From Bacteroidales bacterium (GTDB lineage: Bacteria > Bacteroidota > Bacteroidia > Bacteroidales > 4484-276): DNA of 6,524 nucleotides. Under the pieces are notes generated by a model that worked only from the letters and a program-made list of their open reading frames with translations, was not told the DNA's origin and did not search any database. Shown one piece after another: positions 1 through 6,344 of this stretch. The first letter of the stretch is position 1; each line of letters starts with the position of its first letter. Both the position numbers and the translations under genes were made by a program. Location: the NCBI GenBank assembly GCA_029939965.1, contig JAOZRY010000175.1, positions 1 through 6,524 of the forward strand. Direction: 5' to 3'.

Positions 1-581
1 ATGAAAAACATAATTTGGCATTTTTGCCTATCGAAACCCAGGAAGCGAAAAATTACATGAAAGAGATGCAGTATTGTGTTGATTTTGCTTTCGCTAACCG
101 CAAGTTAATGATGCACAACATTATGTCGGTGTTCAACAGGGTAACTGGCAAAAAATTGGATATCCACGAATTTATCAACATTGCCCACAACTATGCGCGC
201 TGGGAAAATCATTTTGATACCAATGTTATTGTTCATCGCAAAGGAGCAACCAGTGCCAGCGAAGGTGAGCCTGGAATTATCCCCGGCTCGCAGGGAACCA
301 AAAGCTACATTGTGAAAGGAAAGGGTAACTCCATGAGTTTTGAAAGCTGCTCACATGGAGCAGGTCGCAAAATGGGTCGTAAACAAGCTATTCGTGAGTT
401 GAACTTAAAAACTGAAATAGCAATGCTCAACAAAAAAGGTGTGATTCATGCCTTGCGCAACCAATCTGATTTGGATGAAGCACCAAGTGCCTACAAAAAC
501 ATTGATGTAGTAATGGAAAACCAAAAGGATTTGGTTGATATTGTAACAGAACTAACTCCACTTGCAGTAATCAAAGGCTGA
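1..581 (+). CDS. rtcB: RNA-splicing ligase RtcB, C-terminal part (5' end outside window)
   Basis: This is the 3' portion of an RtcB-type RNA ligase, which joins 2',3'-cyclic phosphate or 3'-phosphate RNA ends to 5'-OH ends in a GTP- and Mn-dependent reaction (tRNA splicing or RNA repair). The reading frame is open from base 3 with no stop; a TTG at 15 is an internal Leu codon in a conserved NLAF-P context, not a start. Visible motifs include the metal-ligand histidine context IAHNYA, VHRKGAT, the nucleotide-binding PGSQGTKSYIV, and SCSHGAGR, whose His codon (354-356) is the one that is guanylylated in the family. The C-terminus (AYKNIDVVMENQKDLVDIV, ending VKG-like as IKG) matches the compact E. 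coli-type RtcB, so I estimate that somewhat over 200 N-terminal residues lie outside. No archease gene is visible here. Composition is slightly richer in G and C than the next gene. Identification is firm. Confidence 0.95.
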   Translation, partial: EKHNLAFLPIETQEAKNYMKEMQYCVDFAFANRKLMMHNIMSVFNRVTGKKLDIHEFINIAHNYARWENHFDTNVIVHRKGATSASEGEPGIIPGSQGTKSYIVKGKGNSMSFESCSHGAGRKMGRKQAIRELNLKTEIAMLNKKGVIHALRNQSDLDEAPSAYKNIDVVMENQKDLVDIVTELTPLAVIKG

Positions 582-604
582 TTTGCAACATCAAAAAAAA
601 TAAA

Positions 605-886
605 ATGAAAATCATAGAACAATATTCAGAAAAGCAGTTTGACAAAATTGAGATTGGTTTTGCAAAATACATTGGAGATTATGCCATACGGATAAATTTT
701 AAAGATGGAACTGAAAAACTTGTTGACTTTAAATCGTTTTTAAAAAAATCTCAACATCCATCAATAAACAAGTATTTAAAAGAAAACTTATTCTCAGACT
801 TTAAAATTGTTGAAGGAAACTTAAATTGGAATGATTATGATTTGATTTTTCCTGTGTGGGATTTATATAATGGACGGATTGAATAA
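605..886 (+). CDS. DUF2442 domain protein
   Basis: This 93-residue soluble protein has the DUF2442 pattern: a beta-strand stretch YAIRINFKDGTEKLVDF (residues about 26-42), then a FLKKSQHPSINKYL helix region and a NLNWNDYDLIFPVWDLY end. The function of the domain is not established; family members are often encoded beside DUF4160 or other small proteins and in accessory regions. No DUF4160 partner or toxin is visible on either side. The gene begins 23 bases after the rtcB stop on the same strand, so read-through from rtcB is possible. The ATG at 605 is preceded by an A-rich tract (AAAAAAAATAAA) instead of a Shine-Dalgarno sequence, as is common in Bacteroidota. The gene is noticeably more AT-rich than rtcB, which may point to separate acquisition. 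Family assignment is by remembered motif pattern. Confidence 0.8.
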   Translation: MKIIEQYSEKQFDKIEIGFAKYIGDYAIRINFKDGTEKLVDFKSFLKKSQHPSINKYLKENLFSDFKIVEGNLNWNDYDLIFPVWDLYNGRIE

Positions 887-901
887 AAACAACAAAACCA
901 T

Positions 902-952
902 AACACATAAGCTTCGTTTTTCGGCTTAAGCCAAATATGTGCTTCGTGTTTT
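902..952. terminator. Candidate bidirectional terminator between convergent genes
   Basis: The spacer between the converging DUF2442 and permease genes folds on itself. AACAC (902-906) pairs with GTGTT (946-950) and AAGC (909-912) with GCTT (941-944), separated by a small internal loop; the plus-strand right arm runs into TTTT (949-952). Alternative pairings exist: CACATA (904-909) with TATGTG (936-941), and the perfect 10-base palindrome GGCTTAAGCC at 923-932. Read on the minus strand, the structure is followed by TGGTTTTG, a weak T-rich tract. The position between two gene ends supports a terminator role for both strands, but the stem is imperfect and no folding energy was computed. Confidence 0.4.
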
Positions 953-958
953 ACAAAA

Positions 959-970
959 CCGATAAATCGG
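959..970. repeat. Short inverted repeat CCGAT-AA-ATCGG
   Basis: The 12-base sequence CCGATAAATCGG is a perfect inverted repeat (5+2+5) in the convergent spacer, just downstream of the permease stop when read on the minus strand. With a realistic four-base loop it forms only a four-pair stem, so alone it is a weak terminator. It could contribute to ending the permease transcript, or be a copy of a short dispersed intergenic element. Confidence 0.35.
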
Positions 971-1013
971 GATGGACTACTTTAATAATAATGTGTAGAG
1001 GTTGTGGTTCAAA

Positions 1014-2258
1014 TCAAATCATCTTGCCAACAAAATAGGAAATTACCAAAACGACACCCGAAACAAAGATTAAAATACTACCTGTAGTTCGGTACTTTTT
1101 AAAAATGGAGTGTTTGAAAACAATAATTACCGGAACAAAATATAGAAACAAAGAATTTAATGGAGCTATCAATTCGCCAAACAGATCAATGATGTTGATA
1201 TTGGTTAGGGTAATTAACCATAGCGAAACAATTGCAGAAGAATAAAAAATAGTTTCTGATTTGATCCGGGTTTTGAAGGTTTTATTTGTTTTAAAAAATC
1301 CGGATATCAACTCGAAGCTACTTGAGCGAAGGCCAAGAGCAACCCCAAAAAATGAAGTTGTTAATGCGATAAGGCTTATTGCCGGGCCAAAATTTTTGAG
1401 GAACGGTTTGTTAACCGTATCACCGAGTAAGGCCAATACGGATATATTTTCGATTTCGGCCTTTTTCAGGGCTTCCACGTTAAGTGCAAAAACACACGAA
1501 AAAACAAAGAACAAAACAAAGGTCATAAGTAAAACAACAGTTATTTTTAAAACACGGGAAGATCTTTTTTCAACATCAGAAGACGAAGCCCCTTGGTTTC
1601 GGAAGCTTACAACCATTGGTGAGATTACCGAAAAAAACATAAACGACATAATGAGGAGAGGGAAAACCATCAATAATTGCTTAATGAATTCGATAGGAGA
1701 GGGGATCGTTAATAGCCGTTCAAAATCCCACATCCCGATAAGCATAAGCGAAATAGTGAATAATAATATTATGAGGACAATACATAAAACGGCAAGAATC
1801 TTTATAAGAGTTTGCTTGCCATATTTGAGTACAGCAAAAAACACAATCAGCAGGATTAAACTCAAAAACGGACTCTTTGCCAGATTGCTTGTTGTAATTC
1901 CATTACTGTAAAAAAAATCGCCCAAATCATTGGTTAGCCCAATAGAATATGCAATTAGCAACACAAACAAAAAAACCACAAACAGAATATTAATAACCAA
2001 ACCGGTTTTTTTACCAAGAAAAAGTTTTACGGCACCTGTATAGTCGATGGGTTTGGGGGTATTATTTACTATTCGTGCATAAAGGCGCTGCGAAGGAAAA
2101 ACCAATGGGTAAGCAAGAAGTGATGCTGTAATCAAAACCCAGATGCCGCCAATCCCTGCCTGGATTGGTAGAAATAAAATACCTGCACCAACCGCTGTTC
2201 CGAAAAGAGTGAATATCCAGTATAAATTATCTGAAAAATTACTTTTATTCTTTTTCAT
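1014..2258 (-). CDS. HAAAP-family amino acid permease (serine/threonine/aromatic type)
   Basis: This 414-residue inner-membrane protein is a secondary transporter of the hydroxy/aromatic amino acid permease (HAAAP) family, which includes SdaC, TdcC and the Tyr/Trp permeases, usually driven by H+ or Na+ symport. Residues 17-35 carry the family signature TLFGTAVGAGILFLPIQAG in the broken first helix. About 11 hydrophobic helices can be placed: 13-33, 36-58, 86-108, 131-146, 152-175, 192-212, 236-260, 289-310, 336-356, 362-382 and 391-411, the number expected for the family. The SPMVVSF segment (213-219) and TSFFGVALGL (301-310) correspond to conserved SdaC-type segments. The start ATG (2258-2256) lies four bases after the kinase stop, with AAGGA eight bases upstream, so the two are very likely co-transcribed and translation may be coupled. 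The exact substrate cannot be told; Ser/Thr is a guess from the closest remembered pattern. Confidence 0.87.
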   Translation of the reverse strand: MKKNKSNFSDNLYWIFTLFGTAVGAGILFLPIQAGIGGIWVLITASLLAYPLVFPSQRLYARIVNNTPKPIDYTGAVKLFLGKKTGLVINILFVVFLFVLLIAYSIGLTNDLGDFFYSNGITTSNLAKSPFLSLILLIVFFAVLKYGKQTLIKILAVLCIVLIILLFTISLMLIGMWDFERLLTIPSPIEFIKQLLMVFPLLIMSFMFFSVISPMVVSFRNQGASSSDVEKRSSRVLKITVVLLMTFVLFFVFSCVFALNVEALKKAEIENISVLALLGDTVNKPFLKNFGPAISLIALTTSFFGVALGLRSSSFELISGFFKTNKTFKTRIKSETIFYSSAIVSLWLITLTNINIIDLFGELIAPLNSLFLYFVPVIIVFKHSIFKKYRTTGSILIFVSGVVLVISYFVGKMI

Positions 2259-2262
2259 TTTT

Positions 2263-4167
2263 CTATTCCTTCAATACATCCCTTAGCTCTTGCTCTTTAA
2301 AAGGTTTGCTAATAAATCCATTCATTCCTATATCAAAACATTTTTCTTTGTCGCTTTTAAAAGCATTTGCAGTCATAGCAATTATTTTTACACCGGGCGA
2401 TATATTTTTCTCTTTTTCAATCTTTCTTATTTCCAATGTGGCATCATAACCGTTCATTACCGGCATTTGAATATCCATAAAAATAATATCAAATTTTTCT
2501 TTATTAAATAAATTCACAGCTACCTGTCCGTTATCAGCCACGGTTACATGGTGGTTTAGTTTGTTGAAATTGAATTTTGCCACTTTCTGATTAATCAAAT
2601 TATCCTCAACCAATAGTATTTTTAGTTGTTTTTGTTCGATAGTTGATGTTTCGGTTTCATCATTTTTTTGGATTTTGTTTTCATCACCAATTTCAAAAAC
2701 CACTGTAAACCAAAATGTAGATCCTTTTCCTAATTCACTATCAAGCCCAATTTCTCCTCCCATCAAATTAGCGAGTTGTGTGCTAATTGCAAGCCCCAGT
2801 CCGGTACCTCCGTATTTTCGGTTAATATCGGCACCGGCCTGCGAAAAACTCTCAAAAACTGTTTTTACTTTGTCTTTGGCAATACCAATTCCGGTGTCGG
2901 TTACTTCAAACAATAGTTTTGTTTTAATACTATTATTTTCAAGCATTTTGGCTTTAATCTCAATTTTCCCTTTCGCGGTAAATTTTATTGCATTATTTGT
3001 TAAGTTCAAAATTATTTGCTTCAACCTCACAGGATCGCCTTTTACAAATTTCGGCACATCTTTATTAATAATCACATTTAATTTCAACCCTTTTTCGTCA
3101 GCTTTTAAAAACAATAGTTTTCTAATATTTTCGATTTGGGTAAATAGATTAAAATCAATATTTTCAAGTTCAACTTGTCCGGCTTCAATTTTTGAAAAAT
3201 CGAGAATATCATTTATAATCGATAATAAGGTTGTCCCCGACACTTCCACTATTTCTAAATATTCTTTTTGCGATTTCGTTAAACTGCTATTTTTTAAAAT
3301 ATTAACCATCCCTATTATTCCATTTAGAGGTGTTCTGATTTCGTGGCTCATGTTTGCCAAAAACATCGACTTTGATTGAGATGCCATATTGGCTTTTTGG
3401 TTAGCAATAGAAAGGTCTTGGTTCATCTCTTCTAAATGACAATTTTGAGAAGAAATTTCATCCTGTTGCTGGTAAAGTTCCTCCTTTTGTTGACTGAGTT
3501 CTTCTTTTTGAAAATTGAGTTTTTCGTTTTGCTTGCTTATGGTTTTGTTCTTAATCTCTGTATCGATGAGTGCTTGCTTAATGGTATTGGTGTGTTTTTC
3601 TAACAAAAACTTAAAATACAGCAAAATACCTGTAAACATAAAAAATGCAGTTGCCAACGAATACAACCTTAATGATGGAGTATCAAGATTTATTTCGGTA
3701 ATATTAAACGGAATCGCCATGTTTACATAATCGAAACTAAAAATGCAAAAGAAGTCGATAATAATAATCGAAATTATATATTTCCACTCTTTAAAATCGA
3801 AGACCAAAAAAGGCAATATTATTGTTCCCAATATTAAAAACTTAGCTGCCATTCCCTCAGTTCCCCCATCGATATAAATAAGGGCTGCTACAAAAAAAAC
3901 TGCCGTTGGTGTTGTAATAGCAAAAATAAATCTACCGGCTTTATGAATCCCTTTCCTTATCAATATGAAACTCAAAATATGCATCCATATTGGTAATGTT
4001 GTAAAGATTACAGCAATTGATGAATCATGAAATAGTATTGTGAAAGGGATTACTAAAAGCAAAAATATTACATTAAAAACATTTGTAATTTTTATGTTTC
4101 GTATTAACGAATCACTAAAATCGGGATTAATGCCATTATTTAAAATAAAGTGTTGTAACGATCTCAT
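2263..4167 (-). CDS. Membrane hybrid histidine kinase with C-terminal receiver domain
   Basis: This 634-residue sensor kinase autophosphorylates on His and passes the phosphate to its own receiver. Order of parts: about six membrane helices (about 26-47, 50-70, 78-98, 108-123, 130-147, 167-188) with only short loops and no recognisable periplasmic sensor domain; a coiled coil (about 191-262) with QKEEL/QQKEEL heptads; a HisKA domain with SHEIRTP (His275); and an HATPase domain with N box NLTNNAIKF (388-396), G1 DTGIGIA (424-430), F box FESFSQ (438-443) and G2 GGTGLGLA (453-460). The receiver (about 514-634) has the acidic pair Glu521/Asp522, phospho-acceptor Asp565 in MDIQMPVMNG, Thr599 and Lys621, so both catalytic halves look intact. 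There is no Hpt or DNA-binding output, so a phosphotransfer protein or regulator elsewhere is expected, or the receiver is autoregulatory. The ATG at 4167 is followed by a polar N-terminus and lacks a clear Shine-Dalgarno sequence. Its unit includes the permease; the ligand is unknown, an amino acid being a reasonable inference. Confidence 0.93.
   Translation of the reverse strand: MRSLQHFILNNGINPDFSDSLIRNIKITNVFNVIFLLLVIPFTILFHDSSIAVIFTTLPIWMHILSFILIRKGIHKAGRFIFAITTPTAVFFVAALIYIDGGTEGMAAKFLILGTIILPFLVFDFKEWKYIISIIIIDFFCIFSFDYVNMAIPFNITEINLDTPSLRLYSLATAFFMFTGILLYFKFLLEKHTNTIKQALIDTEIKNKTISKQNEKLNFQKEELSQQKEELYQQQDEISSQNCHLEEMNQDLSIANQKANMASQSKSMFLANMSHEIRTPLNGIIGMVNILKNSSLTKSQKEYLEIVEVSGTTLLSIINDILDFSKIEAGQVELENIDFNLFTQIENIRKLLFLKADEKGLKLNVIINKDVPKFVKGDPVRLKQIILNLTNNAIKFTAKGKIEIKAKMLENNSIKTKLLFEVTDTGIGIAKDKVKTVFESFSQAGADINRKYGGTGLGLAISTQLANLMGGEIGLDSELGKGSTFWFTVVFEIGDENKIQKNDETETSTIEQKQLKILLVEDNLINQKVAKFNFNKLNHHVTVADNGQVAVNLFNKEKFDIIFMDIQMPVMNGYDATLEIRKIEKEKNISPGVKIIAMTANAFKSDKEKCFDIGMNGFISKPFKEQELRDVLKE
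2267..2271 (-). promoter_or_regulatory. Possible Shine-Dalgarno site of the permease
   Basis: On the minus strand AAGGA precedes the permease ATG by eight bases. It lies inside the last two sense codons of the kinase (Lys-Glu), so it may be a coding coincidence, but the spacing is right and it favours the 2258 start. Confidence 0.4.
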
Positions 4168-4237
4168 TTTTTTACTTTAAAAAAAATAGAAAACAAACTA
4201 TTGACAGAACAAAAAAAAGGATTTCTTTATCAATCCA

Positions 4238-4245
4238 CAAAATTA
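4238..4245 (-). promoter_or_regulatory. Candidate Bacteroidota-type -7 box for the kinase/permease unit
   Basis: On the minus strand the sequence reads TAATTTTG, a full match to the Bacteroidota TAnnTTTG -7 element. It would give a leader of roughly 65 bases before the kinase ATG. No TTTG -33 element is found at the usual spacing of about 19-21 bases (a TTTG occurs at only 14), so the assignment is weak. Confidence 0.3.
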
Positions 4246-4253
4246 TTAATTTT
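4239..4253. repeat. Perfect 7+1+7 inverted repeat in the divergent spacer
   Basis: AAAATTA-T-TAATTTT is a perfect inverted repeat located between the divergent kinase and GNAT starts. It overlaps the candidate -7 boxes of both directions and is flanked by two copies of ACAAAA (4237-4242 and 4254-4259). It could be a regulator binding site or simply two back-to-back -7 elements; being A/T only, it may also arise by chance. Confidence 0.45.
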
Positions 4254-4287
4254 ACAAAACAAATAACACCAACACAAATAATGAAAT

Positions 4288-4291
4288 AGGA
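4288..4291 (+). promoter_or_regulatory. Possible Shine-Dalgarno site of the GNAT gene
   Basis: AGGA ends eight bases before the ATG at 4300 and supports that start. The nearest earlier ATG, at 4281, opens only a two-codon frame (ATG AAA TAG) whose stop overlaps this site. Confidence 0.35.
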
Positions 4292-4299
4292 ATAATATA

Positions 4300-5127
4300 A
4301 TGAACAAATCAAATATTGAAGGATTCGAAATCCGCGAATTAAAAACTCCCGATGAAATTAAAAAATGCATTGATTTGCAGGGAGAAATATGGGGTCTTGA
4401 TGAACTGGGCAAGATGTCGCCCATTACCCTTGAGGCTATGGTTTCGGAAGAACCCAAAACAGGAATTGTTCTCGGCGGATTTTTACATGATGAAATGATT
4501 GCAATTCAAATTATTATGTCAACACTGGAACCTCACACTGTTTATTTGCACATGTTGGGCGTACTCAAGAAGTACAGGAATTTACACATAGGTTATCACA
4601 TGCAGGAGCACTTGTTTGAAATTTTAAGGAAATGGAATATAAATAAAGGGTTATGGACTTATGAACCTCTCGAAGGTAGAAATGCCAATAATTACCTCAA
4701 TAAATCAGGGGCAAGGGTTATCAAATATCTTGCGGGCCATTTTCGGGTTAACGATAAAATGAGTGGCGGAATGCCCATCGACCGATTTCTGACAGTAGTT
4801 CATCTTGATGATAAATTTCATACAAGCAAGCTACACGAAAGGCACCCGGTATTAAGCCTGAATGAGGCGTTGCAAAAAATACCAATTGCCAAAGCCGATT
4901 TCCTGCCCGAAACAGATGAGGTACTTGTTGAAATACCCGACGACCTTCAGCAACTAAAAACCACTAATATGGAAGAGGCCATTAAATTTAGGTTTGATAC
5001 AAGAAAAATATTTACGGAGTACCTAAACAACCGTGGATTTTTTGCCGAAAATTTTTATACCGGGGTAATTGATGGTAAACGGCATAACTATTACCTGTTG
5101 CAAAAAACTAAAAAAGCGGAGGTATAA
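4300..5127 (+). CDS. GNAT-superfamily acyltransferase, COG3375 type
   Basis: This 275-residue cytoplasmic protein resembles the COG3375 group of GNAT-like acyltransferases, which transfer an acyl group from acyl-CoA to an amine. Visible elements: N-terminal IRELKTPDEIKKCIDLQGEIWG (residues 11-32, the usual R-L-x-E-x-x-x-x-x-x-LQxxVWG pattern); GIVLGGF (55-61); the motif A region HMLGVLKKYRN followed by LHIGYHM (84-101); LWTYEPLEGRNANNYLNKSGA (118-138), the group's WTxxPLxxRNAxxNxxxxGA hallmark; and GGMPIDRFL (156-164), like its G-x-P-S/T-DR-L. The CoA-pyrophosphate loop R-x-x-G-x-G/A is degenerate: Arg93 and Gly98 are present but His96 replaces the first Gly. Length is normal for the group. 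Some relatives sit beside N-acylamino acid racemases, and a GNAT protein from such a locus succinylates D-amino acids, so an amino acid N-acyl acceptor is plausible here but inferred. The gene overlaps the aminotransferase start by one base and diverges from the kinase. Confidence 0.8.
   Translation: MNKSNIEGFEIRELKTPDEIKKCIDLQGEIWGLDELGKMSPITLEAMVSEEPKTGIVLGGFLHDEMIAIQIIMSTLEPHTVYLHMLGVLKKYRNLHIGYHMQEHLFEILRKWNINKGLWTYEPLEGRNANNYLNKSGARVIKYLAGHFRVNDKMSGGMPIDRFLTVVHLDDKFHTSKLHERHPVLSLNEALQKIPIAKADFLPETDEVLVEIPDDLQQLKTTNMEEAIKFRFDTRKIFTEYLNNRGFFAENFYTGVIDGKRHNYYLLQKTKKAEV
5118..5122 (+). promoter_or_regulatory. Strong Shine-Dalgarno site before the aminotransferase
   Basis: GGAGG lies four bases before the ATG at 5127, inside the last sense codons of the GNAT gene. 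It is the strongest ribosome binding site in the window, which is notable in a genome where most starts lack one. Together with the TAATG overlap it suggests translational coupling and fixes the aminotransferase start. Confidence 0.6.
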
Positions 5128-6314
5128 TGAATATCCCTACACAACAAATATTCAATAACCAAACACAAATGGCCTTGCTCCACAAGGTTGAGTCGTATCT
5201 TGGTAACGACGATGATGAATTTAACAAATATGGGGATACCATAAAGAAATATAACCTGCAAAAGATTTATAAATTCGATATTGGGAGAAATTGTGATGGG
5301 TTTTCTCCACTCATAAAAGAGGTGATGAGCCAAACTGATCTTACAAATGAGGCTGTTAAAAACCTGGTTGATTATCCTGATAACCATTACCGGTTGCTAA
5401 CCTCCTACCTTTCCAAACTTTATGGAGTGAAAGCCAATTGGTTTGTAGTAACTTCGGGACTTGAAAACATAATTGATGTTCTTTGCAGGATATTTCTATC
5501 GCAAAAAAATAAATATCTACTTCCCGTACCCAATTTTAGCCTGTTCGAAGAATTTTCATCCCGCACCGGTGCAACACCCATTTTTGTAAAATTTAAAAAG
5601 GAAAATAATTACAGGTGGGAATCTAATACTACTGATGAAATTATTAATAGTATTAAAAACTTCGCCCCCAAATTATTATGGATTAGTAACCCAATAAACC
5701 CAACCGGCCGGTTTATTGAACATGATGTACTCGAAAAAATTATTAAAATCGCAGATCAGTACAACTGTTTTGTAATAGTTGATGAAGCTTATGGCGAATA
5801 CACCGATCAGGACAACGGATTTATTAGCTGTTACAGATTTGCAGAGAAATATGAGAATTTGATTGTTTTAAGAACACTCTCGAAAATTTATGGTTTGCCA
5901 AGCATTCGAATTGGTTATATGGTATCGAAAAATGCTGAATTGGATAAGGCTGTACGTTTATATCGGCAATATTTCCCGTTTTCGTGGTTTTCTCTTTTTG
6001 TAGGACAAATTGCGGTTGTTGATCAGGAATATGCTGCAAAATCCCGAAAATTAAATTCCGAAAGAAAATCCCGGTTATTTCTTAAACTTGATAAACTTCC
6101 GGGTTACGAATACCTGAAATCCGAATCGTGTGTTTTTCTGCTGAAAAGCAAAACTCTGGAAGCCGATTATTTGCTGAACAAGCTCGAACAAAAAGGGATT
6201 TTTGTGGCCAATCACAACTCCATTACCGGAATAAATGGTGAGAATTATATAAGGGTAACGGTTCAAAATGATGAGGATAATAAATATTTTGTGGATACAC
6301 TTCGGGACTTATAA
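5127..6314 (+). CDS. PLP-dependent aminotransferase, class I/II, HisC-like
   Basis: This 395-residue cytoplasmic enzyme belongs to the fold-type I PLP aminotransferases of the COG0079 (histidinol-phosphate aminotransferase / threonine-phosphate decarboxylase-like) group. Conserved residues: Asn55 in the N-terminal substrate region; YPDNHYRLL (83-91), the usual YP-x-x-x-x-x-x-L motif; SNPINPTG (187-194) including the PLP-contacting Asn; VDEAYGEY (218-225) with Asp219, which binds the pyridine nitrogen, and Tyr222; RTLSKIYGLPSIRIGY (249-264) with Schiff-base Lys253 and phosphate-binding Arg261; and Arg376 in NYIRVTV, the likely alpha-carboxylate anchor. All catalytic residues are therefore present. 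The usual G-S-D-E motif after the first domain is replaced by SGLEN (110-114), and the N-terminus is longer than in a standard HisC, so true histidine biosynthesis is doubtful. No his gene is nearby. It shares TAATG with the GNAT gene and probably acts in the same pathway; the substrate is unknown. Confidence 0.88.
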   Translation: MNIPTQQIFNNQTQMALLHKVESYLGNDDDEFNKYGDTIKKYNLQKIYKFDIGRNCDGFSPLIKEVMSQTDLTNEAVKNLVDYPDNHYRLLTSYLSKLYGVKANWFVVTSGLENIIDVLCRIFLSQKNKYLLPVPNFSLFEEFSSRTGATPIFVKFKKENNYRWESNTTDEIINSIKNFAPKLLWISNPINPTGRFIEHDVLEKIIKIADQYNCFVIVDEAYGEYTDQDNGFISCYRFAEKYENLIVLRTLSKIYGLPSIRIGYMVSKNAELDKAVRLYRQYFPFSWFSLFVGQIAVVDQEYAAKSRKLNSERKSRLFLKLDKLPGYEYLKSESCVFLLKSKTLEADYLLNKLEQKGIFVANHNSITGINGENYIRVTVQNDEDNKYFVDTLRDL

Positions 6315-6344
6315 ATTAATAAACCGGATTTAATGTATTAAACT

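Larger units (their letters stand above)
4222..4254 (+). promoter_or_regulatory. Candidate promoter for the GNAT/aminotransferase unit
   Basis: TAATTTTA at 4247-4254 matches the Bacteroidota -7 element TAnnTTTG at all but the last base, and TTTC at 4222-4225, 21 bases upstream, is one base off the TTTG -33 element. Transcription would start near 4261, leaving a leader of about 40 bases. AT-rich spacer DNA gives many such near matches. Confidence 0.3.

Noticed and set aside
15..17. TTG as a start codon for a 188-residue protein
   Set aside because: The frame is open to the left edge and the residues around it are conserved RtcB interior, so the gene is simply cut by the window.
1261..1911. 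216-codon plus-strand open frame
   Set aside because: It lies entirely antisense to the permease, whose frame carries clear family motifs; the translation has no recognisable domain.
2675..3379. 234-codon plus-strand open frame
   Set aside because: It is antisense to the HisKA/HATPase part of the kinase; its Ser/Pro/Phe-rich translation is typical of an antisense shadow.
4201..4206. TTGACA, a sigma70-like -35 box
   Set aside because: The hexamer 17 bases downstream (TCTTTA) is a poor -10, and Bacteroidota promoters do not normally use this element.
4230..4457. 75-codon minus-strand open frame
   Set aside because: It overlaps the divergent spacer and the GNAT start on the opposite strand; no motif supports it.
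5091..5387. 98-codon minus-strand open frame
   Set aside because: It is antisense to the GNAT/aminotransferase junction, where both plus-strand genes are well supported.
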